Assembly: GCF_000485595.1 (NCBI RefSeq)
Contig: NW_014577134.1
Location: forward strand, 258,764 to 322,763
Reading direction: 5' to 3'
Length of the DNA stretch: 64,000 nt
Source: Priapulus caudatus
Taxonomy: Eukaryota > Priapulida > Priapulimorpha > Priapulimorphida > Priapulidae
Both the position numbers and the translations under genes were made by a program. The notes below the pieces were generated by a model. That model was not told the origin of the DNA, did not search any database, and saw only the letters and a program-made list of their open reading frames with translations. Position 1 is the first letter of the stretch; each line of letters opens with the position of its first letter. Positions 11,448 through 25,089 of this stretch are shown here, piece by piece.

Positions 11448-14400
11448 ATTAGAATCACTTGATTAACTTACATACAAGATCATTATGATTGTCATTATTT
11501 ATTCATTTATTTATTATCATTTTTATTACTATTATTATTACTACTATCTAGCATAATTGTCATCGTCACCATAATCATAGTCAGCAGCATCATTATCATC
11601 ATCACCGTCATGATTATAATGTGCTATCGTATATATGTGATAGATTCTCGTCTGAGATAATATTAATTAATTAGTATGATTTCATGTATATATTTTATAT
11701 GAACGATAAATATTGATACTTGTGTCAGATGAAGAAGTATCAGTACACACTCATTGCCATCATTTATTTGATGCGCCACAGATGTGATGATGCGTTGTAC
11801 GTTGGGCTTGATTAACGCTCAAATTGTTCATCTAGCCAAAACATTTGTGCATCGCAATAAACCAGTGTGCTGTCGCGGTACCAGAGCGCGTGTCGCGATA
11901 GAGTTTCACGTCCACAGCTCAACGTGGCGACAGATTATAAACCGACTCTGCCAAAACAGCGTTTGAGTTGCTAAGGCATCTGTCAATTACTTATGTTTTG
12001 ATATTGCCTCCCAGCTGTTCAGCGAGCGGGTAATGAACCTCTCTTGTCGGCCCGTGCGGGTCTGCCATCCATTACCTCATCTGCATTATTAATCCAGTAA
12101 TAATCCCTCGGTTTTTAAACTAATTTCTCGCCGGTTTCCTGCGATTTCACTGTAAAAGTACCGCTAATAACTTCGGCGCGAAGCCCGTTCCTGTTCTTGC
12201 GCGGGTATTTCGCAATCGCCCAGAGAGGCGTCCCGATGGCAATTACACATTCCTCGAGGCGTGAACACACTGAAGTGTGTGCCTGCAAGGAGATTCGGCT
12301 TGTCGCTATAGATCGCCAGAAAGGAGCAAATTCAGCGCGGGTAGAAGAAAAACGTAGTTTAAACAGTTATAAAATCGCTGTCTCTACAAGCTGTTTTTCA
12401 TCTTGCCAATTTGTTATATGCTGAAAAACTGTTATATAAATTGTAGCACAAGTTCGGTTGCTGTTTTTTTCGTCGGAATTGTATTGCAGTTAAACTGTAC
12501 TTGACACAAGGAAATTGATTTGATATCAACGCGATATCATCGCTATCCTACGGAATACACAATGACATTGCTTCGAGTGGCGGGGAGACGCAGTGAGCGT
12601 AAAAAGAGCGTAAAAAGAGTGTGCGTAAGAGCGTGGAGGCAAGCAGCGTTGGTGTGAGCAGTGACAAGGACAATGTCTTGTTTATTCGATGTGAGTCGGT
12701 GACATAAAGCGACGATGGATGGGGTTGAGATTGTTTATGCCTGACTGGAACAGTTGGAACGGTACCGATTTATCGTTGTTAGGATCGTTGTTATTGTTAG
12801 GATCGTGTATGGTGGAAGCGAGAGGTGGGATGGAATCGCGAGTGTCATTGTTACATGTTCTTCTTCGTAAATGACGAAAACGTAATAAAACGAACGATTT
12901 AGGCACGAATGTAGCGAAGCACACTTGTGCGTATATAGCTCATGAAAATGCGAGATAATTGTGTAATCGCGATCCCCACCCCCCCATCGGCAGATATAGC
13001 ATTCATTCGTGGACAGGCCTCTGGCGATATTAGCATAATTTCTTTCTGTTGCAACATGCGGGTTTCCCTTCTCCGATTCTTGCGAGATCTTCGATCTTCT
13101 CACTTATCCGAGTGTCGTCTGACCGCGTCGCCATTCTGATCGAACACAGATCAGACGATGTCTTAATGAACGAACTGGTGGAGAGTGGCTTCGGAGATGC
13201 AGCAGCAAACACGCGCGATAGAACAATTCCTGTGCTATTCTGGTTTCGCCGTGACAGCAAACACGGATCGGAAGCTCCATGTATATACAGTAGAGAAAGC
13301 GCCCGAAATTGGCGGGCGGTTTTTTTTAGATTTCGCGCTTTTTGATGTTTCACTTTGAATGTTTTCAATTGTGTTAAAGGGTATCGCTGTGGTTAGGGTT
13401 GTCCGTACGTTGAATACCATGAGCTTTTATCAACCGGTGTATACGCTCGCTTCTCTTTACACATATAGTGCTCGGTGCTTTCGAATGTTGTCGCTGCTTG
13501 TAGGCAGATGTAGCCACAATGGATTGTGCATAACCTTCGTAGTTCGTACTAGGTCAAAAATGATAGCGAGACCTTTTTAGCCATTGTAGCGCCCGCCGCG
13601 ATGACTTCTGTCTTCTCCGCACATGCAGGTGCACTTTGTGACTTCTCTGTCGACTGGTCGAGCTTCACACGTGTAGAGCTCGACTCTCTATCGCACGATT
13701 GGCGCGTTGGAAATCCCGCGGGAGAAGAATTAAAAACAACTTGAATGATTTGGGAATATTTCCTTATGCGGCCTTTATGGCATCACTGCAACCTGGTATA
13801 TCACGCTTTGCTTTCAACAGCCTCGTAGTGTTCCATCCTGTTCTTTTAACAGTGGCCATTGTCGAGTATGTTTTTTTACGTTGGGAAGTAAATTTATTTG
13901 TTAAAATATTGGAAATATAAAGCCGCGATAATTGTGACGACCTAGAGCTACTATTTGTGTTTCCTTTGCCCTGTGGTGTGCTTTGTGCTTATCAATTTAC
14001 TCGTCAAATTTCCAAGATCCAAATGGAAATTTCCTTTTAAGTGCAAACACTTTTCGCTACCTGTAGAATGTTACCTGATTCCTAATTCAACGTGAGCAAA
14101 ATAGAAATGTATGAGTTTATTGTTCTGTTCCCCGGAGATGACCCATCCACCCACATACATGCGGGTGTAGGGTGAGAAATGTTGTTATAGTAAAACTAAT
14201 GCACATCGTAACCATTATAACAAGAATCAGAGCGGTTAGGCAATCATCGGAACTTTTGTTATCCGTATAAAACACAAAGTGGCTCAATTGTCGTGTATTT
14301 TTTCCTCGCTAATATCTGTCCGTCCAGCCTGATTGGGCTGTGTGTCGGTGCGCCTCTGGTCGGTGATGGAGCCAGGTCATGGGCTGCGAAGAGGCGAGGG

Positions 14401-14494
14401 ATAGGACCTATCGCTCAAATATTAGGTTACTTCTGCACGTTGCAGCGCTGGAGAGAGTATCGACCCCTAGCCTCAGCCGCGCGTTGACTGGCTT

Positions 14495-14790
14495 CCTCGG
14501 CGCTAAGTTTACCTCCGCAGATTCGACCTTGTGTTGACCCCGGATTCAACCTGCTGCTGAACCTGCACACGACCTCGCACCGAACATTAGTTTTAATCTT
14601 GCTATGGTCCTATAGCTAGCACTTGACGTTATATTGACCCCTCGACTACGGCCAGAATTGACCTTGAACTGACCTTGCGCTAACCGTAGCCCACGACGCT
14701 GTGATGACCGTAGGACCTGACCTTGTTCTAACCGTAGACCCTGTGCTGACCCAAAGACTTGACCCAGTGTTGACCTGGCCATGTGCGCGC
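14495..14790. repeat. Degenerate TGACC-containing minisatellite
   Basis: Diverged units of roughly 15-20 bp repeat the words TTGACC, CTGACC and TAACCGTAG about a dozen times. On the minus strand they give a repetitive Gln/Gly/Leu/Arg frame (14546-14806), probably an artefact. Confidence 0.7.
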
Positions 14791-15344
14791 GGGTGAAGTC
14801 GGCCACGTATAGCTTTACTTATTACTCTACCGTGTATTGTAGATTCATAAATGCTAAGCTATATGATTGGAATGCTGCGGGTGTGGTAGCCTTGTGATAT
14901 TACTCGGCGCGCAATTCGTAATCATTAAACTCGCTTAATCAATAGCTCAATATCTGACTGCCACGGCTAAGTAGTAAGATAAAACGTCATTATACAATTG
15001 CTCTATCTGCTAGCTTCGTCTGTACGCAGTGTGTGGGTTAAGACGCTAGGTAGCAATTTTTTTATTTCATTGAAATTATTGTTCTACTCGTGAATATCGT
15101 AAGCTTAACAAATGTATACTGAAAAAAACAACAGCTGCACCTGGGAAATAATGGATCGTATTGGTTCGGCGGCGCGCTGTCTAATGATTACCGTTATATA
15201 TATATAGTTGCGAGGCATTAATTTCTTTGAGAAATAATTGTTTGCAGCGCGCAGTTCTCATGCATTGCACATGGATTTATTTTGTAATGAGCATTGAGAG
15301 CACGACTGCCTAGACGGATCCTATTCGAGACCTCCTACCGTTTA

Positions 15345-15435
15345 TGTATGTATATATATTATATATATATTTGTATATATATATATATGTATATATAATA
15401 TATATATATATATGTATATAATATATATATATATG
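15345..15435. repeat. (TA)n microsatellite
   Basis: About 90 bp of nearly pure TATA with GTATA interruptions. Confidence 0.95.
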
Positions 15436-15523
15436 CCTGCATAATACACCGATATATGTTCGTGGCACTATCTATAGAATAATGAACGATCGCAGTTCCA
15501 TTAACAACACTGTATGCAGCGCC

Positions 15524-15690
15524 ATCGTCGTCGCTGTCGTCGTCATCGTCGTCATCATCATCATCATCGTTGTCGTCATCGTCATTGTCATTGTCATCGT
15601 CGTCGTCCTCCCCCCCCCCCCCCCCGTCGATCCATCATCTCATCAAATCATCATCGTCATTGTCATCATTATCATCATCACTTGTGTTAC
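15524..15690. repeat. GTC/ATC trinucleotide repeat with poly-C run
   Basis: Imperfect GTC and ATC repeats on both sides of a run of about 16 C at 15610-15625. Confidence 0.9.
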
Positions 15691-16216
15691 AAATGTGTGA
15701 GTGTGCTTCGAATGTGTAGCTGGCTACCTGGCTGCACCTACACACAGGGGCGAGTCGGCAAGATTGTGTCTGGCACGGGCGCGCATCGGGAGGAAAGAAC
15801 AAGCCACTTGTCTGCTGCGTGACTAGTGAGTGCATCACAGAGGGAGTGGCGGGTTATGTATATTTGTAGTCTAGGCAAAGCAAGTGGGCGCAGTAGTAGT
15901 GAAGCGCGAATTGTTGGCTAGTGTGTTGCAGGCGAGCTATAGTCGCCCCCAAAATCTTACTACAGCGATAGGCGCTGATTAATAAATGGTCAGGAGCATA
16001 CTAAACCAGCGCGCCGCCACCACCACCCCCCAAAAAGCAAACTTGCACCGCAGACTGTCGGCTGGATTGCGATCAAATCTTGAGTAATAGTTTGCTGCGC
16101 TTGTAATTAGGTGTTAGTCTTATCGCGAGAAGAAGAATGGTTCTCATGGTCTTACGCGCTGGCGCGAAAGAAGCTCATTTTCGCCTGATCGCGCGCTAGA
16201 GGGGGCGTGTGGCGAG

Positions 16217-16307
16217 AAAAAAAAAAAAAAAAATAAAAAAAAAAAAAAAAACAAAAAAAAAAAACAAAAAAAAAACAAAAAAAAAAAAAAAAAAAAAAAA
16301 AAATAAA
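16217..16307. repeat. Long A-rich tract
   Basis: About 90 bp of A with occasional T or C. It resembles the 3' tail of a retroposed element on the + strand, but I find no box A/B promoter and no reverse-transcriptase remnant upstream (15.84-16.21 kb), so the parent element is not identified. Confidence 0.8.
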
Positions 16308-16559
16308 ACCCCCTACTATAGGCTTGGCGCGATCCCTGGCGGGTTTTTACCCTAACCCGCCTGTTTTTAAAGGCAGAACTAGGCTCTTACATTAACTTTA
16401 ATAACTACTTATTTGGTGATAAATCGCAAAGTACTGTAAATAGTGCTTCTCGTGGGCTCGTGCAATTCAAGCTCGTGGTCATCTTCCGGCGCAATCTTAA
16501 CGAATCTTTGTGCTTCCTCATACGTATAAGGGTTGCGCAGTCACGTAGCAGCCGTAACC

Positions 16560-16668
16560 ACACACAGCGAGACACACACACACACATACACACGCACGCG
16601 CGCACACACACACGCACGCACGCACGCACGCACGCACACATACGCACGCACACACGCACACACATACG

Positions 16669-16706
<38 letters not shown>

Positions 16707-16766
16707 GTGTGTGTGTGTGTGTGTGTGTGTGTGTCGTGCGTGCGTGTGTGTGTGTGTGTGTGTGTA
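16560..16766. repeat. (CA)n-(GT)n inverted microsatellite
   Basis: About 145 bp of CA/CGCA repeat meets about 60 bp of GT repeat at 16707, with no spacer. The junction is a near-perfect palindrome able to fold into a hairpin or cruciform. Confidence 0.95.
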
Positions 16767-17725
16767 CACGTAAAATCAGACAGGCAGCTACGTATATTCA
16801 TGTCTGCAGATCTTCATGATATCATTTCTTCGGGTTTCTGATTAGCGAGAATATTGTGTAGAAAATCGACATAAGGCATTTTCATCGCTGGCGCTCAACG
16901 TAATTATGAGGAACAATGCGATTAGAAGAAACCGGGCGAATACGTGATTTTACATATTAGTGACAGACGCGCTGTGATAAACCCAAGCAAATCATACATA
17001 TGACTATCTATCTGCGCATTCGCTTTTTTTCTAAACGGGCTAATTAGTTTTTATTGTCGGGAACATAAATTATGGAAGGTATCTACACACGCGATTGCCG
17101 ATGGGTCGAAGGTTCATTACCGCGTGCGAAGTAGAGGTGTCGGTCATTTGTGCACGGTAATTTGTGCGTACCCGTCGTGCTGCCTCGGGTCGCAGATTCC
17201 CATCCGTATGATGGTCCTACGCGTACATTTTGTCACGTGCGGAGTTTAACTCACAGGAGGTTCGACTCGGTGACAAAAACATCCTTTTTACGTAATTTTA
17301 TTACATTGAGGTGACCTTATCGTGCCATGCACTGGGTAAATGAAGCACATGGCAAACGAGGTGGTATTACAGAGGGCGCGGTTTCGGGGAAATCTAGCCG
17401 ATGTAGCAGAGTGGGAAAACTACGGAGCTTTGAACTGAAGACGATATGGCGTGTTTGAGAGAGCGCATATCATAATTCAATGAAGAAGAACAATGTTCGT
17501 TCGTCACATGTCTAAATGTGTTGGCAAGCGATGAGCGTTGAAAATGAAAGAATGATATGAAAGGTTTCTCCTTCCAATGCCTAGCAGGTGTTTACCGATA
17601 ACCGTGTATGTGAAAAATCCGTGTATGTGAAGGTGGTATTAGCGTACCATACGCTCCGCTGGCGTTCTACATGCGTTTGTATGAAAGGCTGGCGACCGGA
17701 CTTGGACTCGTCTTGTCTCGCGCGT

Positions 17726-18226
17726 TTAAAGCCGCACAATGCGCATCCAAACGCTAATTTCTCCAGTACTAGACTAGCAAATACTTCGTGTCATGCATAA
17801 TCACACTACCTTATATGAGCAAAATAAACTCTAGTTCCTCCCATTTCACTGCGGTCCGTTTGCTTAAAACCCACAAGAAAGAGTGAGAAAACTGGCATTC
17901 TGGCGCAAACCGCCGACTGTTTGGCCAACAATTTGCCTCGAAGTGGTGAGGTGACGTTACATGTTTTTATCTTTGCTACACCCCTACCGCTGTACGGCAG
18001 CACACCGCTGCGCGGTTGCTTGGGGAAACTGTCAACACACATCGGAGAATTTTAACAACATTGGAGGTATTTTCAAAATACCTTTTATAAGACAACGCAC
18101 AAGTGAAATGGGAGGAACTAGAGTTTATTTTTTGTCATAAGGTAGTGTGATTATGCCATGACACGAAGTATTTGCTAGTCTAGTACTGGAGAAATTAGCG
18201 TTTGGATGCGCATTGTGCGGCTTTAA
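17726..18226. mobile_element. TTAA-flanked inverted-repeat element (MITE-like)
   Basis: The left arm at about 17730-17850 is repeated in reverse complement at about 18102-18222 with only a few differences over about 120 bp. Both ends abut TTAA (17726-17729 and 18223-18226), which is the target duplication of the piggyBac superfamily. The termini begin AGCCGCACAATGCGC. The interior of about 250 bp has no transposase. I infer a non-autonomous DNA transposon. piggyBac assignment rests only on TTAA; the ends lack the usual CCC...GGG, so another family remains possible. Confidence 0.85.
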
Positions 18227-18369
18227 TACTAAACATTAGGTCAAATCTAGAGCTAAAGGCGAAGGCTATGCTATCGGGGTCCGTTCTTATTCATTGCTTC
18301 TCAGATTTCCCTATGTATATTTAACTTCTCCCTGATATGTAAGCTCGTTGATTAACATTCGCGTTTTAC

Positions 18370-18780
18370 ATTATGCGCAGTGTGCGTGCGCGTGTCCTGT
18401 GTGTGTGTGTCCGCGTGTGTGTGCGGTGTTGGTGTGTGTGCGCGCTGGCTGGTGTGGTCTGTGCGCGTGCGTGCGTGTATGTTGGTGTTTGGAGTTAGTG
18501 TTTATGTGGTTTGTGGATGCGTGCGTGCGTGCGTGCGTACGTGTTATAACAATGGCGTACCGTACACACACGCGCGCAACGCATGCAACGCACATACACA
18601 GACAATGACACACACGCGCCGCGCGCACAACGCACACAACCACATCACACATTCACACGCGCTCGCATATATCGCGCAACGCATGCACCATACACAAATT
18701 TAGCGTGCACACACGTACGGAATGCCTGCATACGAGTCACACACATGCACAGCACCACACGCACGCACGCAACGCGTGCA
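18370..18780. repeat. GT/GC-rich tract followed by CA-rich tract
   Basis: An interrupted GT/GTGC tract (18370-18545) is followed by an interrupted CA/CGCA tract (18562-18780), a second loosely inverted microsatellite pair. Confidence 0.85.
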
Positions 18781-19264
18781 GGAGCATATGTACCCTCGTG
18801 CATTTCCGTGTGGACATGTGTGAAAAACAGCTTTGTTTTACCCGGTCACCGTCTGCCTCGCCGGCGCGCGGATTGCTCACGGTTTCGGCTTTCACGCGGA
18901 CGAAGCTGCGCCTCCTCACCAAATATCCCGATATGTAGAAAAGAAACAACGTGAGAGCCGAAGGGAGAGAGAGAGGTGGAGGTGCTCGTAAAATTAGGGT
19001 AGCCATTAGGACGCTTTGTTTTGCGCCCGGTGAAGTAATGGCGAGCATAAATAGTAAAGTGAAGCAAACTGTGAGGACGGCGGCGCTAGACAACAGCGCA
19101 CCGCATCTAAGTCGCCGTCAATTCCCAGCGCGCTTCGCTACGTCAGCGGATTTTTGACGAAGGCAGGCTCCACGCTCGGCCGCCGGCCAGTGCACATGCA
19201 TGTAAGGCGGCAACATGTATGGCGACGTTAAACACAGGTGTGCGCGCCGCGCGGCGTGAAGTGT

Positions 19265-19411
19265 GCTGTGCTGCTGTGAATGTGTGTGTGTGTGTGATGT
19301 GTTAGTGTGTGGTGTGGTGTGTGTGTTGTGTGTGTGTGTGTGTGTGTGTGTTGTGGTGTGTGTGTGTGTTGTGTGGTGTGTGTGTGTGTGTGTGTTTGTG
19401 GTTTGTGTGGG

Positions 19412-19470
<59 letters not shown>

Positions 19471-19505
19471 CGCGCGTGTCTGTGTGCGTGTCTGTCTGTG
19501 TGTGG
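19265..19505. repeat. (GT)n microsatellite
   Basis: About 240 bp of GT repeat with GTT/GGT interruptions. Confidence 0.95.
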
Positions 19506-20100
19506 CGTGTCACAAATCTGTCTATGTACACCGTATTAGTGCTGCGGGTATGTGAAGGGGTTGAGTAATTAGGGCGTGTTGGGACACGGGGTAGAAGACC
19601 ACGCGGTTGGTAATCACGTAAGTATCACGGGTAGCTTGTAGAACACGTCTGCAGATTCGTAATGCATTATAAATGAGAATGGGCATATGAGCATTGGAAA
19701 GAATAAAATCAATTACCGAATTAATTCGTCCCCAGACAATTAAAAGTGACATGAAATCGGTGGATAATGTAATTGTCTATTTATTCTAAGATATCTCGCA
19801 TGAAATGTTTGACAGCTTATCGGTCGCTTCGTGCATATGCACCGCCAATGTCTCGTGTGTCAGCAAATTGTTTACCTAATCGTTCCGCCGCTCTGGCGAG
19901 ACACGAATGTGCAATATATAGAAGCCCCATGATTAACCTTAACAATTAAATTGGCAGTGTAACGATAAAATTGATTTCAGAATCAGACCAGGGTACGTGC
20001 GTGTCTGTGTTAGTTGTGTGCTCTCATGATATTCCCACTTTACGTAAGTGTTACGTACTAGTGCTCGACCGAGTCGCACTATCTAAGCCATAGAAATAAT

Positions 20101-20134
20101 ATAGATAAGCGCTAGTATAGATAAGCGCTAGTAT
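20101..20134. repeat. Two-copy 16-bp tandem repeat
   Basis: The word TAGATAAGCGCTAGTA occurs twice in a row. Confidence 0.85.
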
Positions 20135-22285
20135 AAGCCACTACGCGGTGCGATATCACGTTCCGTCGTGCAACGTACTGAATTAATAAAAAAAAGTTCA
20201 ATGATGATGAATCGCTATAATTAAATAGTTGATATGCCTGGAGCTAACAAGCAGTGTGCGGAGCGACTAGCTGTTGCATATTCCGCATAGACCGGGCCCA
20301 TATAACCGCTGTCGTGGGTGGCAGCACCGTGCAGCCATCTCACACAGTTGCGCACCCGTCATATAGCCGGCAGACAGGCGCGCGCTTACGGTTTCTAACG
20401 CACACCTACAACAATAGGCCAAACATATGCCCAGCAGCGTGTATGGTGGTGGTGGGGGTGTAATGTGCAGAGCGAAACCTTCGCTATATTCTAGATAATG
20501 GAAAAGAGCGATTGTTGGCTGTATAAATAACGCAAGAAGCTTCAGGGAGGGAAAGTACACTCGAAGTGACTGCAGGAAACCGCCTGGCTAAATGGTCATG
20601 GGGCGCCAAAACGCCCAACGGGTTTAGAAAAACAACAACACTACGAGCTGAGAGAGAAATTTCTCACTCACAGCATTCATGCTAGAAGGCGTTATATCGA
20701 GCCGATCTAGGGAAGAGTTGCCCCCCGCGTGGTTCCGTGAGAGAGAATTAAAGTTACGATATCTCCTCAAGTCAAGACGTGAATTTGTGACACGGCGTCA
20801 GAGCAACGCGACAGGGCGATGTCGTTATTGATGCGTGACATGTGACATGACGCCAGCTGCGATGTAGATCCGCGGTAGCCACTACTGCGTGTATTCTTGC
20901 TCTTTATCGTGGAGGGTGCCGAGTCGGCGCCGTGTGCCTCCGCTTGCATCGTCTCTCCTCTTCCTAGCTTCGATTGCCGACTTGCCTCCGGATTCTAATA
21001 AGAAATTTGTACAGCGAAATAAGAGAAAAGAGAGAGAGCGAGAGAGAGAGAGAGAGAAAGTCAGAACGAAAACGAGACAGACATGGAATCGACGCGTACA
21101 CTTTCCAAAGAATCTTGCCAAATTAGCTCGCCCTGGGAATGGAAATGATAGTTTCTCAATGAATGTGGCTGCGAGCCCACTGGGTTTCTATTGGTGATCG
21201 TAGATGGGGCACGCGCCGTGCACTCTTGCGGTCACGGACAGCGAGGTTGCTAAAAGCGGTGTCCGTCTACGTGAGCATTTCTCTTGAGTGCTAAGCAGTG
21301 AAATGGCCGCTCTCAGCTTTGAACAATTTTCAGGAGAAATCAACCACGTGTTTTCCTTTGCCAAACACCTAAAATGACCACTTGCAAAAACTTCAGCGTG
21401 GGGTGACGAATTTCAAAACAACGTGCGATCGATCGGTGGAAATTCCGCGCGCTCGGCGATTTCCTAATGGATTGAAATAAAAGATGTTTGTTTTGGAGGT
21501 TGTCATTTTGCTCCTGCAATTCTTTGCGTGATTTGGCAAGTTTTCTAGTCCATGCGCGTTTGCAAGTATAGCATAGCAGCGTACAGTGTTGTTTTGTTAT
21601 TTCCAAAATGCGAAGAATGTTTATCTCTTGGATAAATGCTAGCCTCGGATCGAACTGTGTACACTGTACATATGCGCACGTTGCCCGCTCGCGCCCGTCT
21701 TTGGTGCAATAAACGTAATCCACATAAATATATCAGTATATATGATGTTTTGTAACCCAAACGTCGTAATCTTTTTCTTGGTGTTTGAAATTTCCGCAAA
21801 GCACGGTAACGGCTTCGCGCAAATACCCGGTTGCTGCTTCATGCGGTGCCTTATGACCCATTTATATACGATATTCGCATAGGTGATTTTCTCTACTATT
21901 GCAGTGAATGTAGTCCTGAGTAGCAGCATTCAGTAATGTGTTATTTTATAGATGTGCGCGCGGCGCAAATTTTAGCTGTGGCTGAAACGTGGAATCCCTT
22001 CCATTTATAGACCGTGCGGGTATCATTTCCAACGTCTTATGGAATGCAGTTTCATTGAATGCCCTACTTTTAAACCATTTGACGTTTCTTCGAGAGAAAA
22101 AAAAATAGATAAAGTGTTTTTATAGCGGCGCGTAAAAATAGGCAAATGTTTTGAGGCGTGTTCTGTGACTGACACTCATGGCTGTTGCGTCATCGAGCCA
22201 TGCAGCCTCTTGTGCGGCGCTCAAAATATTTCGTATAGCTGAGAACTCTCGGATCGCCTCTGCATGTATGCAGAGATACACAGAG

Positions 22286-22327
<42 letters not shown>

Positions 22328-22330
22328 TGT
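22286..22330. repeat. (TA)n microsatellite
   Basis: About 40 bp of TATA repeat. Confidence 0.95.
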
Positions 22331-23198
22331 GAGTTATGGAGAAAGAAAGGGGAGAAAGGGCTGTCAAGTGAGAAAGAACGATAGATTGCTGAATTGGCAG
22401 TCAGAGACAAACAAACAGCAAGAGAGATAGACAGATATAGACAGATGGAAGAAAATCAAGATCACATAAATGGTTTTATGTGCTATTGGCCAAATGTAAA
22501 ATTACCGTATAGAAAAAGACGGCGTCCTTATATTTTAAATACGATATTTCGAGTCAGTATTTCTCTTCGCCGGGATCCGAATGGCTACCATATACAGAAA
22601 CCCATTCTGCTGTAGTCTTACGAAGAGAAGACTGTCTCAAACGATCGCATTTAAAATACAAGGTTCTTTGCTTGCATGCACTGCTAAGGCAAAGTTTGAA
22701 TATTGAAATATTATCATACTCGCATGCTATTAATTATTCTCATCTGTCAAAATTAGTTAATTGAATATGTTAAGATATGATGATCAAAAACTTCAAAACA
22801 ACTCCCGTGTTTCGGTACGACGACTATCTAGTACTAAACCTTACAGCACAGTTTTATATCCGTCATAAATTTATTATCAAATATCGAACAAAGCTTGAAT
22901 ATTTACACAGCATCATATTATTATTACTCTGTTTAACTGTCGGAATAAGGCGGAAATATGGCGGAAATAATGTAAAATCTGTACGTAAACACCGTAGGTC
23001 TCATGTCGATTCTTGATTTGCGCAACGTTTGCTAGTCATATGCTACGTGTCTTGTAGTTGTTTCATATTCGCTTCATTTAGATTTTTGAAGTGAAAAACA
23101 CAACTGTGAACACTGCCGTAAATCATAGATTGTACGCTCTTGTCACGGTCTACACTAATTACAATACGGTTTGTTTTGCAGCTATGTAACAATGAACA

Positions 23199-23252
23199 TA
23201 TGTATATATATATATATATTTATTTATTTATTTATTTATTTATTTATATATA
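23199..23252. repeat. (TA)n / (TTTA)n microsatellite
   Basis: A TATA run continues into TTTA tetranucleotide repeats. Confidence 0.95.
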
Positions 23253-24179
23253 GTTATTGCGCTGTATTTGATTTTCTAGCTTTTGGGATTCTGTGATTTT
23301 CCGCAGCAACAGTCGTACTATAAGTGCATATTGATCACTGAATGCTGATCAATGGGGATACGTTGGCCGGAAAACATTGAAATCGTTGGCTGTTATTAGG
23401 CTTATCAAATAGTATTTATAGCGCAAAAAGTGGCAGACATGTTTTTATGCAGAAATTGGAGTAGGCAATGCTGGTCCCGAAAAATTCTCTAAGAGAGCGT
23501 TGGTGCGCCGTTGGTGTTAAATGTTTGTGTTACTGAACTAGGGGAAGCAATTAAGTTCATTATACGCGGTATAAACAGATGTAACTTCAGCGGGCTGTAA
23601 TCAAGATATAACGCGCTTTTTATTGGATATGGAGTTTTCGTAAATGCACACAGAGGAAAAACTAAAAACATTGAAAATATAGACACAGTAGAGACAGTAC
23701 GGCTAAATTGAAAGTTGCACGTTTTACCCGATGAAAGCACTGTGTTGCGCACTCAGTGTATTCACTGAAGTCTGAAGTAAGCAGTTATAGGGAAATAATT
23801 GTTTTATGTGAACTGGATTTTGTCAGTCAGTTGATCATAACGACAATATACATTTGTTTCCAGTTTTCGTCGTTACGGTATCTCATGCATCCATTATGGA
23901 CACATTGTTATATGAGAAATTATCAGTAGAAGTTTAGGACGAGTAACTAATTAATGTAAGCAACTGAAAATTTTATTAATTTCACATGCCAAGAATCTGG
24001 CTACAATGACATTGTTGTTGTTATTACTGTTGTCGTTGTTATTATTGATGGCAATTATTTAAATTCAAATATACAGGATGCCGATGATGGATGCATTGTT
24101 ATGCTGACGTTGTGTACTGTACTCGGTGTGGTCACGGAGAAGAAATAAAAAAAATAAATAAGGGGAGAAAAATGTAGCA

Positions 24180-24181
24180 GC

Positions 24182-24248
<67 letters not shown>

Positions 24249-24465
24249 CAGCAGCAGTAGTAGTAGTAGTAGTAGTAGTCGCTGTAGTAGTAGTAGTAGT
24301 AGTAGTAGTAGCAGCAGCAGTAGTAGTAGTAGTAGTAGTAGTCGTAGTAGTAGTAGCAGCAGTATCAACAGCAGCAGTAGTAGTAGTAGTAGTAGTAGCA
24401 AGAGCTAACTATTAGCTCTTGGTAGTAGCAGTAGCAGTAGCAGTAGTAGTAGTAGTAGTAGTGCT
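24180..24465. repeat. (TAG)n / (CAG) trinucleotide array
   Basis: About 285 bp of TAG repeat with blocks of AGC and a short unique break near 24400-24420. The minus strand reads as a spurious poly-Leu frame. Confidence 0.97.
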
Positions 24466-24969
24466 ATAGCAGTCTAATCTAAGTTGAGGAAGAATGAGAC
24501 AAAACAGAAAAAAGAGGAAAAGTAGAAGAAGACGATGATCAATGATGATGACAATGTAGAAGAAGAAGAAGAAGAATTATAAAAAGAAGATAGTACTGTA
24601 GAAGAAACTAAGCTCGTATTTACTGTCCGACGCGGAGGTTTCATGTTGCCCACGTTTCGACTGCTGCACATTTATCTCCCAGTGGATGCAAGTAATGAGT
24701 CGTTGTACTGTGCGCTCGTCCACTGCTCTGGTTCTCCTCTCCTACCTGTCTATGATTCATGAAGCTTGTGGTGCGTTTTTGCAGACTTGTTTACCAGAGG
24801 CTTGTTCTGCACCAGCTGTTCTCCGTGTAATTTTGTTAATTATTAAGAATATCGATATCGGAAGTCCGGAGGGTGAAATTCGAATGGCCCGCATTTTTCT
24901 GTGCGAGGCAGACGGCCGCGGAGACTGATGACGGTCTGCACGTTTCCACTGTCTGCTGCATTTGTGCGA

Positions 24970-24972
<3 letters not shown>

Positions 24973-25018
<46 letters not shown>

Positions 25019-25036
25019 CCCCCCTCTGTGTGTGTG

Positions 25037-25089
<53 letters not shown>

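Noticed and set aside
15840-16307. Possible SINE or LINE ending in the long A tract
   Set aside because: No polymerase III boxes, no reverse-transcriptase remnant and no clear target-site duplication; only the A tract is reported.
17250-17275. GGTTCGACTC resembling a tRNA/SINE box B
   Set aside because: No box A at the right distance and no acceptor or anticodon stem could be folded.
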